Positions 49,198-57,261 of a stretch of 64,000 bases of DNA are shown here, in pieces. Location: positions 36,465-100,464 of the forward strand of contig NZ_JBHSMG010000006.1 in assembly GCF_042655435.1 (NCBI RefSeq), in the 5' to 3' direction. Both the position numbers and the translations under genes were made by a program. Position 1 is the stretch's first letter, and the number at the start of each line of letters is the position of its first letter. Below the pieces are notes generated by a model. That model searched no databases and was not told the DNA's origin. It saw nothing but the letters and a program-made list of their open reading frames with translations. The stretch comes from Lysinimonas soli. GTDB taxonomy: Bacteria > Actinomycetota > Actinomycetes > Actinomycetales > Microbacteriaceae.

Positions 49198-49869
49198 CTA
49201 GTCCGCCCCGTCGGCGGCCGCGTCGATCGCCTCCTCGCACTCCTCGATCGCCTCCCGAGCCCAGCCCTGCTGCTCCTCGGTGCCGAACTCCTCGGCGTCG
49301 CGCAGGGCCTGCTCGAACTCCTGCAGGGCCGCGGTCAGTTCCCCGTCGCCGAACAGCGCCCACCCGCGGTTGTTGTGCAGCGAGACCCGCCAGCGCTGCG
49401 TGCGGCGGTCGGGCGCGGGATCCGCGTCGAGCACGGCGAGGGCCGCCGCGGTGTGGCGCTCCGACCGCGCGGCATCGGCGATGCCGAGCATGTGCAGGGC
49501 ATCCACCCGCACGAATCCCGCCCAGGGTTGCGACCCGGCGGCCTCGGCGATCGCGGCCGCGTTCTCGAAGAACGCCACGGCCTCGTCGGGATGCCCTGCC
49601 GAGTTGCGCAGTCGCCCGCGCTCCAGCGCGACCCGGGCGCGGATCGCCGGAACGGGCGCGTCGACGTCCTCCAGCACGCGATCCGCCTCGTCGAAGCGCC
49701 CCTGCAAGCCCAGCGCCCGGGCGAGCTGGGTGCCGAGCACGGCGCGCGCGGTCTCGTCGTCGTCCGACCCCGAGCCGATGGCCGAGATCGCGCCCCGGAA
49801 GGCCGCTTCGCTCGCGATCGGATCGGTGAAATCCCAGAGCGCGTCCAACTGCTCCTGCGAAACGGTCAT
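49198..49869 (-). CDS. TPR-like cytoplasmic protein
   Basis: A 223-residue all-helical, acidic protein: MTVSQEQLDALWDFTDPIASEAAFRGAI, then TPR-like helical pairs such as GLQGRFDEADRVLEDVDAPVPAIRARVALERGRLRNSAGHPDEAVAFFENAAAIAE and NNRGWALFGDGELTAALQEFEQALRDAEEFG. There is no signal, membrane span or enzymatic motif. It probably mediates protein contacts. It is divergent from ligA with a 51-bp gap. Confidence 0.8.
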   Translation of the reverse strand: MTVSQEQLDALWDFTDPIASEAAFRGAISAIGSGSDDDETARAVLGTQLARALGLQGRFDEADRVLEDVDAPVPAIRARVALERGRLRNSAGHPDEAVAFFENAAAIAEAAGSQPWAGFVRVDALHMLGIADAARSERHTAAALAVLDADPAPDRRTQRWRVSLHNNRGWALFGDGELTAALQEFEQALRDAEEFGTEEQQGWAREAIEECEEAIDAAADGAD

Positions 49870-49907
49870 CCCCTCATCGTGGCCGATCCCGCGTCGGGGG
49901 TCGACCG

Positions 49908-49913
49908 TAAACT
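49908..49913 (+). promoter_or_regulatory. -10 box, leaderless type, for ligA
   Basis: TAAACT lies seven bases before the ATG at 49,921. Confidence 0.5.
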
Positions 49914-49920
49914 CGACCAC

Positions 49921-52305
49921 ATGGCGCGCGGGAGCAAGGCAGCGGACCCCATCGAACAGGTCCCCGAGACCACCGGCTCGGCGCTCGCCGCCGCCAAGGT
50001 CGAGGCCGACTCGCTGACCTCGCGCATCCTCGAGCTGCGCGAGGCGTACTACGAGCGCGACGCCCTGCTGGTCAGCGACGACGAATACGACCGCATGATG
50101 CGCCGGCTCGAAGAGCTCGAGCGCCTGTTCCCCGAGCTGCAGAGCCAGGACAGCCCCACCCAGACGGTCGGTGGCCGCGCCGAGACGACGCTCTTCGCCC
50201 CCGTGCGGCACGCCGAGCGGATGCTGAGCCTCGACAACGTCTTCAGCCGCGAGGAGTTCCTGGCGTGGGCCGCGAAGGTCGAGCGCGACGCCGGCCGCCG
50301 CGTCGACTACCTGTGCGAGCTCAAGATCGACGGGCTCGCCCTCAACCTGCGCTACGAGAACGGCGTGCTGGTGAGCGCGGCGACCCGCGGCGACGGGGTC
50401 GTCGGCGAAGACGTCACCGAGAACGTGCGGCTGATCGCGGCGATCCCGGCCCGGTTGGCCACGCCCACGCCGCCGCCGCTGGTCGAGGTGCGGGGTGAGG
50501 TGTTCTTCCCCGTGAAGGCCTTCGACGAGCTCAACGCCGCACAGGCGGCCGCGGGGGATCGGCTGTTCGCGAACGCGCGGAACGCGGCATCCGGATCGCT
50601 GCGTCAGAAAGAAGAGGGCAAGAGCGCCGACGCGCTGGCGCGCATGCACGACCGCATCCGTCGCCTGCAGCTGCTGGTGCACGGCATCGGCGCCTGGCCC
50701 GATCCGCGCGACGACGCCGGACAGCCGATCGCGAGCCAGTCGGCCACCTACGAGCTGCTGAGCAGCTGGGGTCTGCCGACCAGCCCGTACTACCGGGTCG
50801 TGCCGACCGCCGAGGCCGCCGCCGAGTTCATCGAGTACTACGGAGCCCACCGCGACGGGACCGCCGACGACCCGGTCTCGCACGAGATCGACGGCATCGT
50901 GGTCAAGGTCGACGAGCTGGCCCTGCACGAAGAGCTGGGCGCCACCAGCCGGGCGCCGCGCTGGGCGATCGCCTACAAGTACCCGCCCGAGCAGGTCAAC
51001 ACCAAGCTGCTCGACATCGTCGTCTCGATCGGCCGCACCGGCCGGGCCACCCCCTTCGCCGTGATGGAGAAGGTGCGGGTCGCGGGCAGCGAGGTGCGGC
51101 AGGCCACGCTGCACAACCAGGACGTCGTGAAGGCCAAGGGGGTGCTGATCGGCGACACCGTGGTGCTGCGCAAGGCCGGAGACGTGATCCCCGAGGTGCT
51201 CGGCCCGGTGGTCGAACTGCGTGACGGCACGGAACGCGAGTTCGTGATGCCCACCCGCTGTCCCGAGTGCGGAACGCTGCTGGCCCCCGCCAAAGAGGGC
51301 GACGTCGACCTGCGCTGCCCGAACGCCCGGGCCTGCCCGGCCCAGGTGCGCGGCCGGGTCGAGCACATCGCCGGCCGCGGCGCGCTCGACATCGAGGCGA
51401 TCGGCGAGGTCGCAGCGGCGGCCCTGACCCAGCCGCTGTATCCTCCGACCCCGCCGCTGCCGACCGAGGCGGGTCTGTTCGAGCTGCGGCTGGAGGACAT
51501 CTTCCCGATCGAGGTGGTCGTGCGCGATCACGAGACGGGCCTGGTCAAGCAGGTCGACGACGACGAGCCCGGGCGCCCCTTCACCACGCGCGACGGGGTG
51601 GTGCTGCGCGTGAAGGTCGACACCCCGTTCAAGCGCCAGCGCAAGAAGACGGGGGCGGCGGCCGACCCGGCGTTCGACCCGAGCCTGTCGGGCGCGGACT
51701 TCGCGGGGGATGCCGACTACGTCCCCTCGAAGACCGCGCACGAGGTGATCGCCAACATCGAGGCCTCGAAGCAGAAGGAGCTGTGGCGGTTCCTGGTCGC
51801 CCTGAGCATCCGGCACGTCGGGCCGGTCGCGGCGCGGGCGCTTGCGGGTTACTTCGGGTCGCTCGGCGCGATCCGTTCGGCCACCCGCGACGAACTGGCG
51901 GCGGTCGACGGGGTCGGAGGCATCATCGCGGATGCCGTGCTCGATTGGTTCGAGGTGGACTGGCATCGCGAGATCGTCGAGCGGTGGGCGGCGGCGGGGG
52001 TGCCGTGGTCGATTCCGGGGCACCCGGGGCCGGGCAACGCGGGCAGCGCCGAGGGGCCGCTCGCCGGGCTGACGGTGGTGGCGACGGGGTCGCTCGAGGG
52101 CTTCACGCGCGAGGGGGCGCTCGAGGCGATCATCCGCGCGGGGGGCAAGGCGGCATCCAGCGTCAGCAAGAAGACCGACTATGTCGCGGCCGGGCCGGGT
52201 GCCGGGTCGAAGCTGGCCAAGGCCGAGGAGCTCGGTGTGCGGATCATCGACGCGGCGCAGTTCGCGGCCCTGCTCGAGGGCGGACCGGCGGCGCTCGGCG
52301 ACTGA
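49921..52305 (+). CDS. ligA: NAD-dependent DNA ligase
   Basis: A 794-residue LigA, longer than the usual 670-700. The domain order is Ia (YYERDALLVSDDEYDRMMRRL), adenylation (CELKIDGLALNLRY with the AMP lysine), OB, zinc finger (RCPECGTLL...LRCPNARACPAQ), HhH (IRHVGPVAARALAGYFGS) and BRCT (GLTVVATGSLEGFTREGALEAIIRAGGKAASSVSKKTDYV). A roughly 100-residue insert (about 500-600) between the zinc finger and HhH region accounts for the extra length. Confidence 0.95.
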   Translation: MARGSKAADPIEQVPETTGSALAAAKVEADSLTSRILELREAYYERDALLVSDDEYDRMMRRLEELERLFPELQSQDSPTQTVGGRAETTLFAPVRHAERMLSLDNVFSREEFLAWAAKVERDAGRRVDYLCELKIDGLALNLRYENGVLVSAATRGDGVVGEDVTENVRLIAAIPARLATPTPPPLVEVRGEVFFPVKAFDELNAAQAAAGDRLFANARNAASGSLRQKEEGKSADALARMHDRIRRLQLLVHGIGAWPDPRDDAGQPIASQSATYELLSSWGLPTSPYYRVVPTAEAAAEFIEYYGAHRDGTADDPVSHEIDGIVVKVDELALHEELGATSRAPRWAIAYKYPPEQVNTKLLDIVVSIGRTGRATPFAVMEKVRVAGSEVRQATLHNQDVVKAKGVLIGDTVVLRKAGDVIPEVLGPVVELRDGTEREFVMPTRCPECGTLLAPAKEGDVDLRCPNARACPAQVRGRVEHIAGRGALDIEAIGEVAAAALTQPLYPPTPPLPTEAGLFELRLEDIFPIEVVVRDHETGLVKQVDDDEPGRPFTTRDGVVLRVKVDTPFKRQRKKTGAAADPAFDPSLSGADFAGDADYVPSKTAHEVIANIEASKQKELWRFLVALSIRHVGPVAARALAGYFGSLGAIRSATRDELAAVDGVGGIIADAVLDWFEVDWHREIVERWAAAGVPWSIPGHPGPGNAGSAEGPLAGLTVVATGSLEGFTREGALEAIIRAGGKAASSVSKKTDYVAAGPGAGSKLAKAEELGVRIIDAAQFAALLEGGPAALGD

Positions 52306-52345
52306 TCGGAGCCTCGGCGGCGGTCGGCTCGGTGCCGGTGCTGCG

Positions 52346-52417
52346 TCGCGATCGACGTCGCGATCGACATCGCGCTCGATATCGCGATCGACATCGCGCT
52401 CGATGTCGCGCTCAGGG
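52346..52417. repeat. 12-bp tandem repeat after ligA
   Basis: Nearly six copies of a 12-bp unit, TCGCG(A/C)TCGA(C/T)(A/G), run from 52,346 to 52,417. A stop-free frame continues through it from ligA to 52,686, but without a convincing start. The remaining part of the 521-bp gap (52,430-52,826) holds no clear gene; its last 180 bases are AT-richer. Confidence 0.75.
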
Positions 52418-52826
52418 GTCTGTTCGGCGTCCGGTCGGCATCCATTCGGGGGCGTCTCGGGAGCCATTCGGGACAGGCGACCGCCCTGTACCCCGCGCGG
52501 GGTACGAATACCCCCGCGCCGGTCGCATCCTGCGTATCGGGCAGCGCCGCCGTCGAGGTCCCGCAGCCGAGCGTGGCGGATCAGGGGTACACCTGGATGC
52601 CGGCGAAGGCCCTGATGACGGGGCTGCCGACACGCCAGGTCTACCCTCGAAGGCGTTACGTTGTCCCCCTTTCGGGTGACAATTGAGTTAAAACAGTGCC
52701 ATTTTGAGTTTCCAACTCATTAAGTCCCCCATTTGGGGCGCATAACGACCTTAGAATGCGTTCGTGCAGCACTGAGCTTCGTCTGGGAGAGGTTCGGGGG
52801 CACGCTGGGCTAGGAGACAACCCGAT

Positions 52827-54296
52827 TTGCTGGTGGACGTCACGGCAATTCTCTCCACCTCGTCGACACAGGGCACCGTCGACGAGGCCTTCAGCGTGTC
52901 TGCGTCGTGGCAGACCAGCATCGTGACGCCCGCCACGATGTCGCCCGAGCAGACGGCCTGGATGGCCGCCCTCGACAGCGTGTCCCGGGACTCCTCGGCC
53001 GCCACCCCGCCCGACCCGTTCATCGGACCGCAGCCGGTGACGGCGGCCGTCTCCCTTGAGCAGCTGCCGAAGCTGCGGGGCATTCAACTGCTCGACCAGT
53101 TGACCCTGCTGAGCGCCCCCCAGCTCAACGCGTTCGTCTCGAAGCACGCGGATGTCATCGCGGGTCTCCTCCAAACGCCTCCCTCCGCGAGCAAGGTCGC
53201 CGCGCTGTGGACGCAGACCTCGGCGGCACAGCACGCCGCCATGCTGTCGGGGGCGCCCGAGCTGGTCGGCGGGCTCGAGGGCTTTCCGTACTCGGCGCGC
53301 GACATGGCCAACCGGGTCAACCTGTCGACCGCCGAGCACGACATCCGCCAGCAGTTGAAAGCGGGGGTGGGCCGGGCCGCGAGCGACGAGCTGACCAAGC
53401 GACTGCACATGCTCGGCCAGGTGCGGAAGGCGCTCGACGTCGGCAGCTCCGGCAACCGGCGTGAGCTGGTGAGCCTCGACCCGACGGGGGAGGGCCGGGC
53501 CGTCATCGTGATCGGCAACGCCTCGACCGCGGACTACGTCGACTACCTGATCCCCGGGATGTTCTCGGACGTCGATACCCAGATCGTCGCGTTCGCCGAC
53601 AGCTCCGACAACATCGCAACCGAGCAGCAGGCCTGGATCAAGCGGCTCAACCCCGGGGTGGCGTCCGACAAGCTGCCGACCGTGGCCACCTTCGCCTGGA
53701 TCGGGTATCACACCCCGAACATCGTCAACGTGGCCTCGATGCAACTCGCGCGCGAGGGGCAGCAGTCGCTGACCGCGTCGATCGAGGGCCTGCGTGCCGA
53801 GCGCGCCGCCCGGGTCGTCGACGGCAAGCCCGGCGCGCAGCCCTATGTCGCGATCCTGGCGCACTCCTACGGCACGACCGCAGCCATGCTCTCGCTCGAG
53901 GAGGATGACGTCACGGTCGACGCTCTCGCGATCGTCGGTTCGCCCGGAAGCCCGGCGCGTTCGGTCAGCCAGCTCAAGGTCACCGGCGGAAACGTCTGGG
54001 TCGGTGCGGCACAGACCGACCCGGTGCCCCAGACCGGGATCTTCGGCAGCCAGCCGCTGTCGTCGTCGTTCGGGGCGCACCGCTTCGGGGTCGACGGGGC
54101 GACCGACCCGCTGACCGGCAAATCGATGCGTGATGCTCTCGGGCACAACGACTACTTCGTGACCGGCACCGAGTCGCTGCGCAACATGGTGCTGATCGGG
54201 ATCGGTCGAGGCGACCTCGTGCTCGGTCAGGACGGCAAGTCGGCGCTGTCGATCGGCAAGGGGCGGGCTGTCGTCTCCTCGGGGCCCAGCGTCTGA
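52827..54296 (+). CDS. DUF1023-type alpha/beta hydrolase
   Basis: A 489-residue protein. An N-terminal helical region (1-190) precedes an alpha/beta hydrolase domain. Motifs are GRAVIVIGNASTADYVDYLIPGMFSDV, TFAWIGYHTPN, the nucleophile AHSYGTTAAMLS, AAQTDPVPQTG (possible Asp) and LGHNDYFVTGTESLRNM (His). This matches the actinobacterial DUF1023 family. No signal peptide is visible. TTG at 52,827 (AGGAG upstream) or GTG at 52,833 is the start. The substrate is unknown. Confidence 0.82.
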   Translation: MLVDVTAILSTSSTQGTVDEAFSVSASWQTSIVTPATMSPEQTAWMAALDSVSRDSSAATPPDPFIGPQPVTAAVSLEQLPKLRGIQLLDQLTLLSAPQLNAFVSKHADVIAGLLQTPPSASKVAALWTQTSAAQHAAMLSGAPELVGGLEGFPYSARDMANRVNLSTAEHDIRQQLKAGVGRAASDELTKRLHMLGQVRKALDVGSSGNRRELVSLDPTGEGRAVIVIGNASTADYVDYLIPGMFSDVDTQIVAFADSSDNIATEQQAWIKRLNPGVASDKLPTVATFAWIGYHTPNIVNVASMQLAREGQQSLTASIEGLRAERAARVVDGKPGAQPYVAILAHSYGTTAAMLSLEEDDVTVDALAIVGSPGSPARSVSQLKVTGGNVWVGAAQTDPVPQTGIFGSQPLSSSFGAHRFGVDGATDPLTGKSMRDALGHNDYFVTGTESLRNMVLIGIGRGDLVLGQDGKSALSIGKGRAVVSSGPSV

Positions 54297-54355
54297 CGCG
54301 GTTCGCACTTGAGCCCGGGATGGAGGGCGGGCTGCTGGGTCGACGTGCGCTCTCC

Positions 54356-54361
54356 TAGACT
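54356..54361 (+). promoter_or_regulatory. gatCA promoter, -10 box
   Basis: TAGACT about 104 bases before the gatC ATG gives a leadered transcript, unlike gatB. Confidence 0.45.
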
Positions 54362-54464
54362 GGAAAGCGCCGAGCGGCCTCAGCCGGGCGGCACCAGCCA
54401 TCGCCCCACCGTTCCGCCGCAGCACCGCGCCGGGAACGCCCTCCTCACGTTCGGAGCCTCCGCC

Positions 54465-54764
54465 ATGTCCGAGATCACGCCCGAGGTCGTGACCCATCTC
54501 GCGAGCCTCGCCCGCATCGCGCTCAGCGACGACGAGATCGCACGGCTCACCGGCGAGCTGGGTCACATCGTCGACTCGGTCGCGAAGGTCAGCGAGGTGG
54601 CGACGCCCGACGTCGTGGCCACCAGCCACCCGATCCCGCTCGGCACGGTGACCCGTCCCGACGTCCCGGGAGTCACACTGACGCCCGAGCAGGCGCTCTC
54701 GGGTGCCCCGGAACGCGACGGCGACCGCTTCAAGGTCTCGGCGATCCTGGGGGAGGAGCAGTGA
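54465..54764 (+). CDS. gatC: Asp/Glu-tRNA amidotransferase subunit C
   Basis: A 99-residue GatC: EVVTHLASLARIALSDDEIARLTGELGHIVDSVAKVSEV, then the extended DRPD-like segment VTRPDVPGVTLTPEQALSGAPERDGDRFKVSAIL. It clamps GatA to GatB in the enzyme that converts Glu-tRNA(Gln) and Asp-tRNA(Asn). It is coupled to gatA by GTGA overlap. gatB is not next but 6 kb downstream. Confidence 0.95.
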   Translation: MSEITPEVVTHLASLARIALSDDEIARLTGELGHIVDSVAKVSEVATPDVVATSHPIPLGTVTRPDVPGVTLTPEQALSGAPERDGDRFKVSAILGEEQ

Positions 54765-56311
54765 GCGGGTCAACCGAGCTCATCCAGCTCTCCGCTGCAG
54801 AACTCGCGGCGAAGCTCGCGACGCGCGAGGTCTCGAGCGTCGAAGCCACCCAAGCGCACCTGGACCGCATCGCCGCCGTCGACGGCGACATCCACGCGTT
54901 CCTGCACCTCAACGTCGGTGCGCTCTCGACCGCCGCGCAGATCGACGCGGTCCGTGCAGCCGGAGGCGATGACGCCGCCGCCCTCTCGCCGTTGGCCGGT
55001 GTGCCCGTCGCGATCAAGGACGTGCTCTGCACGATCGACATGCCCTCGACCGCAGGGTCGCGCATCCTCGAAGGCTGGATTCCGCCCTACGACGCGACGG
55101 TCGTCGCCCGGATGCGCGCGGCCGGCCTGGTCCCGCTCGGCAAGACCAACATGGACGAGTTCGCGATGGGCTCGTCGACCGAGCACTCCGCGTACGGCAA
55201 CACGCACAACCCCTGGGATCTGAGCCGGATCCCCGGCGGCTCCGGTGGAGGCTCGGCCGCCGCGGTGTCGGCGTTCGAGGCGCCGCTCGCGCTCGGCTCG
55301 GACACCGGCGGCAGCATCCGCCAGCCGGCCGCCGTGACCGGCTCGGTCGGCGTCAAGCCCACCTACGGTGGGGTGTCGCGCTACGGAGCGATCGCGCTGG
55401 CGTCGTCGCTCGACCAGGTCGGACCCGTGACGCGCACCGTGCTCGACGCCGGGCTGCTGCACGACGTGATCGGCGGGCACGACCCGCGCGACTCCACCAG
55501 CATCCCGGATGCCTGGCCCTCGTTCGCCGAGGCGGCGCGGCTCGGTCAGCGCGACGGTTCCGTTCGCGGGCTCAAGATCGGCGTGGTGCGTGAGCTCTCG
55601 CAGGAGGGCCAGGGCTTCCAGCCCGGCGTGCTGCAGCGGTTCCGCGAGTCACTCGCGCTGCTCGAGGCGCAGGGTGCCGAGATCGTCGAGGTCAGTGCGC
55701 CGAGCTTCGAGTACGCGATCGCGGCCTACTACCTGATCCTGCCGGCGGAGGCGTCGAGCAACCTTGCCAAGTTCGACTCGGTGCGGTTCGGGATGCGCGT
55801 GACGCCGATCGACCCGAAGACCGGGCTGCCCGGTGGCACGGTCGAGCAGGTGATGGCGGCGACCCGCGAGGCCGGGTTCGGCGACGAGGTGAAGCGTCGG
55901 GTCATCCTGGGCACCTATGCGTTGTCGGCCGGTTACTACGACGCCTACTACGGCAGTGCGCAGAAGGTGCGGACGCTGATCCAGCAGGACTTCGCGCGCG
56001 CCTTCTCGACGGCCGATGTGCTCGCGACACCCTCGGCGCCGACCACGGCGTTCAAGCTGGGCGAGAAGATCGACGATCCGCTGGCGATGTACCTGAACGA
56101 CCTGACGACGATCCCGGCGAACCTGGCCGGGGTGCCGGGGATCTCGTTGCCGGCCGGTCTGGCTCCGGAGGACGGCTTGCCGGTCGGCATCCAGTTCATG
56201 GCGCCGGCCCGTGAGGACGCCCGGCTCTACACCGTGGGTGCGGCGCTCGAGCAGCTGCTGGTCGCGCAGTGGGGCGGTCCCTTGCTGACACAGGCGCCGA
56301 CGCTGGGCTGA
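54761..56311 (+). CDS. gatA: Asp/Glu-tRNA amidotransferase subunit A
   Basis: A 516-residue amidase that frees ammonia from glutamine. The Lys-Ser-Ser triad is in GVPVAIKDVLC (Lys), GGSGGGSAAAVSA and GSDTGGSIRQPAAVTG (Ser). The substrate loop YGGVSRYGAIALASSLDQVGPV is intact. It starts with GTG inside the gatC stop. The final codons and TGA form the first unit of a 13-bp tandem repeat. Confidence 0.96.
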   Translation: MSGSTELIQLSAAELAAKLATREVSSVEATQAHLDRIAAVDGDIHAFLHLNVGALSTAAQIDAVRAAGGDDAAALSPLAGVPVAIKDVLCTIDMPSTAGSRILEGWIPPYDATVVARMRAAGLVPLGKTNMDEFAMGSSTEHSAYGNTHNPWDLSRIPGGSGGGSAAAVSAFEAPLALGSDTGGSIRQPAAVTGSVGVKPTYGGVSRYGAIALASSLDQVGPVTRTVLDAGLLHDVIGGHDPRDSTSIPDAWPSFAEAARLGQRDGSVRGLKIGVVRELSQEGQGFQPGVLQRFRESLALLEAQGAEIVEVSAPSFEYAIAAYYLILPAEASSNLAKFDSVRFGMRVTPIDPKTGLPGGTVEQVMAATREAGFGDEVKRRVILGTYALSAGYYDAYYGSAQKVRTLIQQDFARAFSTADVLATPSAPTTAFKLGEKIDDPLAMYLNDLTTIPANLAGVPGISLPAGLAPEDGLPVGIQFMAPAREDARLYTVGAALEQLLVAQWGGPLLTQAPTLG

Positions 56312-56382
56312 GGCGTTGGGCTGACACGTTGGGCTGATGCGTTGGGCTGATGCGTTGGGCTGACGCGCTGGGCCCGACGCGG
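56305..56382. repeat. 13-bp tandem repeat over the gatA stop
   Basis: Six units of 13 bp, consensus GGGCTGANGCGTT, run from 56,305 to 56,382. The last is the most diverged. Unit 1 contains the last Gly codon and TGA stop of gatA. Each copy repeats GGGCTGA. Confidence 0.85.
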
Positions 56383-56420
56383 GGTATCGGCCACGCGGCG
56401 CGTGAGGTGAGCGGGCGGCT

Positions 56421-57125
56421 CTACTTCTGAACCGGAGCCTCGGGGCGGCGTGGCGCGACCGTCAGCAACCCGGGCACGCTCATGCCGCTCAGCACGTGTT
56501 CCTCCCAGAGCCGGACGACCTCGTCGACCTGACCGGTGGCGATGGCGTCGCTCAGGGCATCCCGCAGGGTTACGTGGTTCTGAGCCAGCTGCCCGTCGGC
56601 GAAGTCGTGCTCGAATCCGCCCGCGATCAGCACCAGACGGATCTGGTCGGTGAGGTCGCCGAATCGCGAGCTCAGCCGCGGCATCCCCGCCAAGTCGACC
56701 ACCGCGGCGTGGAAGGCGGCGTCGGCGGCAGCGAGCTCCACGTCATCGCCGGCCTGCCGGAGGCGCTCGATGGCGTCGTCCAGGGTGTCGAGGGGGCTGG
56801 AGTTCTTGACGATCATGCGCACCGCAAGCACTTCGTCAGCGGCGCGGAGGGCGGCCAGCTCCGGGACGTCCGCGACGGCGAGCCCCGAGATCCGGTAGGA
56901 GCGGTTGGTGGTCTTCTCGACCAGCCCGGACTGCTCGAGCAGACGCAGCGCCTCACGCACGGGGGAGCGGCTGATGCCCATCTGCTCGGCGAGAACCGAG
57001 TCGCGCAGGGGGTCGCCGGGCCGAAGCTCCCCGTTCAGGATCTGGCTGCGGATCTGCCGATGAGCCTGATCGACGAGCGACGCGGCACGGATCGGCTCGA
57101 ACCCGCTCGCCGATGTCATAGCCAT
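56421..57125 (-). CDS. GntR/FadR-type regulator
   Basis: A 234-residue regulator. The N-terminal GntR winged helix is QIRSQILNGELRPGDPLRDSVLAEQMGISRSPVREALRLLEQSGLVEKTTNRSYRISG. The FCD ligand domain (residues about 85-215) has FHAAVVDLAG and HVTLRDALSDAIATGQVDEVVRLWEEHV, with His residues that often hold a metal. It is divergent from the MHS transporter and probably represses the catabolic cluster with an organic acid as inducer. The start region is duplicated (57,115-57,146). Confidence 0.9.
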   Translation of the reverse strand: MAMTSASGFEPIRAASLVDQAHRQIRSQILNGELRPGDPLRDSVLAEQMGISRSPVREALRLLEQSGLVEKTTNRSYRISGLAVADVPELAALRAADEVLAVRMIVKNSSPLDTLDDAIERLRQAGDDVELAAADAAFHAAVVDLAGMPRLSSRFGDLTDQIRLVLIAGGFEHDFADGQLAQNHVTLRDALSDAIATGQVDEVVRLWEEHVLSGMSVPGLLTVAPRRPEAPVQK

Positions 57126-57146
57126 CCCTTAGTCATAGCCATCCCT
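57115..57146 (-). repeat. 17-bp duplication over the gntR start
   Basis: GTCATAGCCATCCCT occurs at 57,115-57,129 and 57,132-57,146. The upstream copy creates a second ATG and an eight-codon frame (MAMTKGWL) whose TGA overlaps the third codon (ATG) of the gntR frame. Confidence 0.6.
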
Positions 57147-57167
57147 CGATCGTAGCCGACTGAAGAT

Positions 57168-57182
57168 TGTCGACAGTAGACA
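57168..57182. promoter_or_regulatory. Candidate GntR operator
   Basis: TGTCGACA (57,168-57,175) is a perfect palindrome, and TGTC...GACA also spans 57,168-57,182. It lies between the divergent gntR and transporter genes, the expected place for an FCD-type repressor site. Confidence 0.5.
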
Positions 57183-57261
57183 GAATGCAGTGCACGCTGA
57201 TAGCGTCCTGCCCAACAGGTCCACGATGTGTGGACAGACATCTCTGAGCAAAGGAGCTCGC

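Noticed and set aside
49198..52467. 1,089-codon frame antisense to ligA
   Set aside because: LigA carries all family motifs on the plus strand. Only the end of the antisense frame (49,869-49,198) is a real gene.
52656..54773. 705-codon frame antisense to the DUF1023 hydrolase and gatC
   Set aside because: The plus-strand genes have clear domains; the antisense product is Arg/His-rich and has no start context.
56305..56382. Array of short regulatory sites or CRISPR
   Set aside because: A 13-bp unbroken tandem repeat is better explained by replication slippage at the gatA end.
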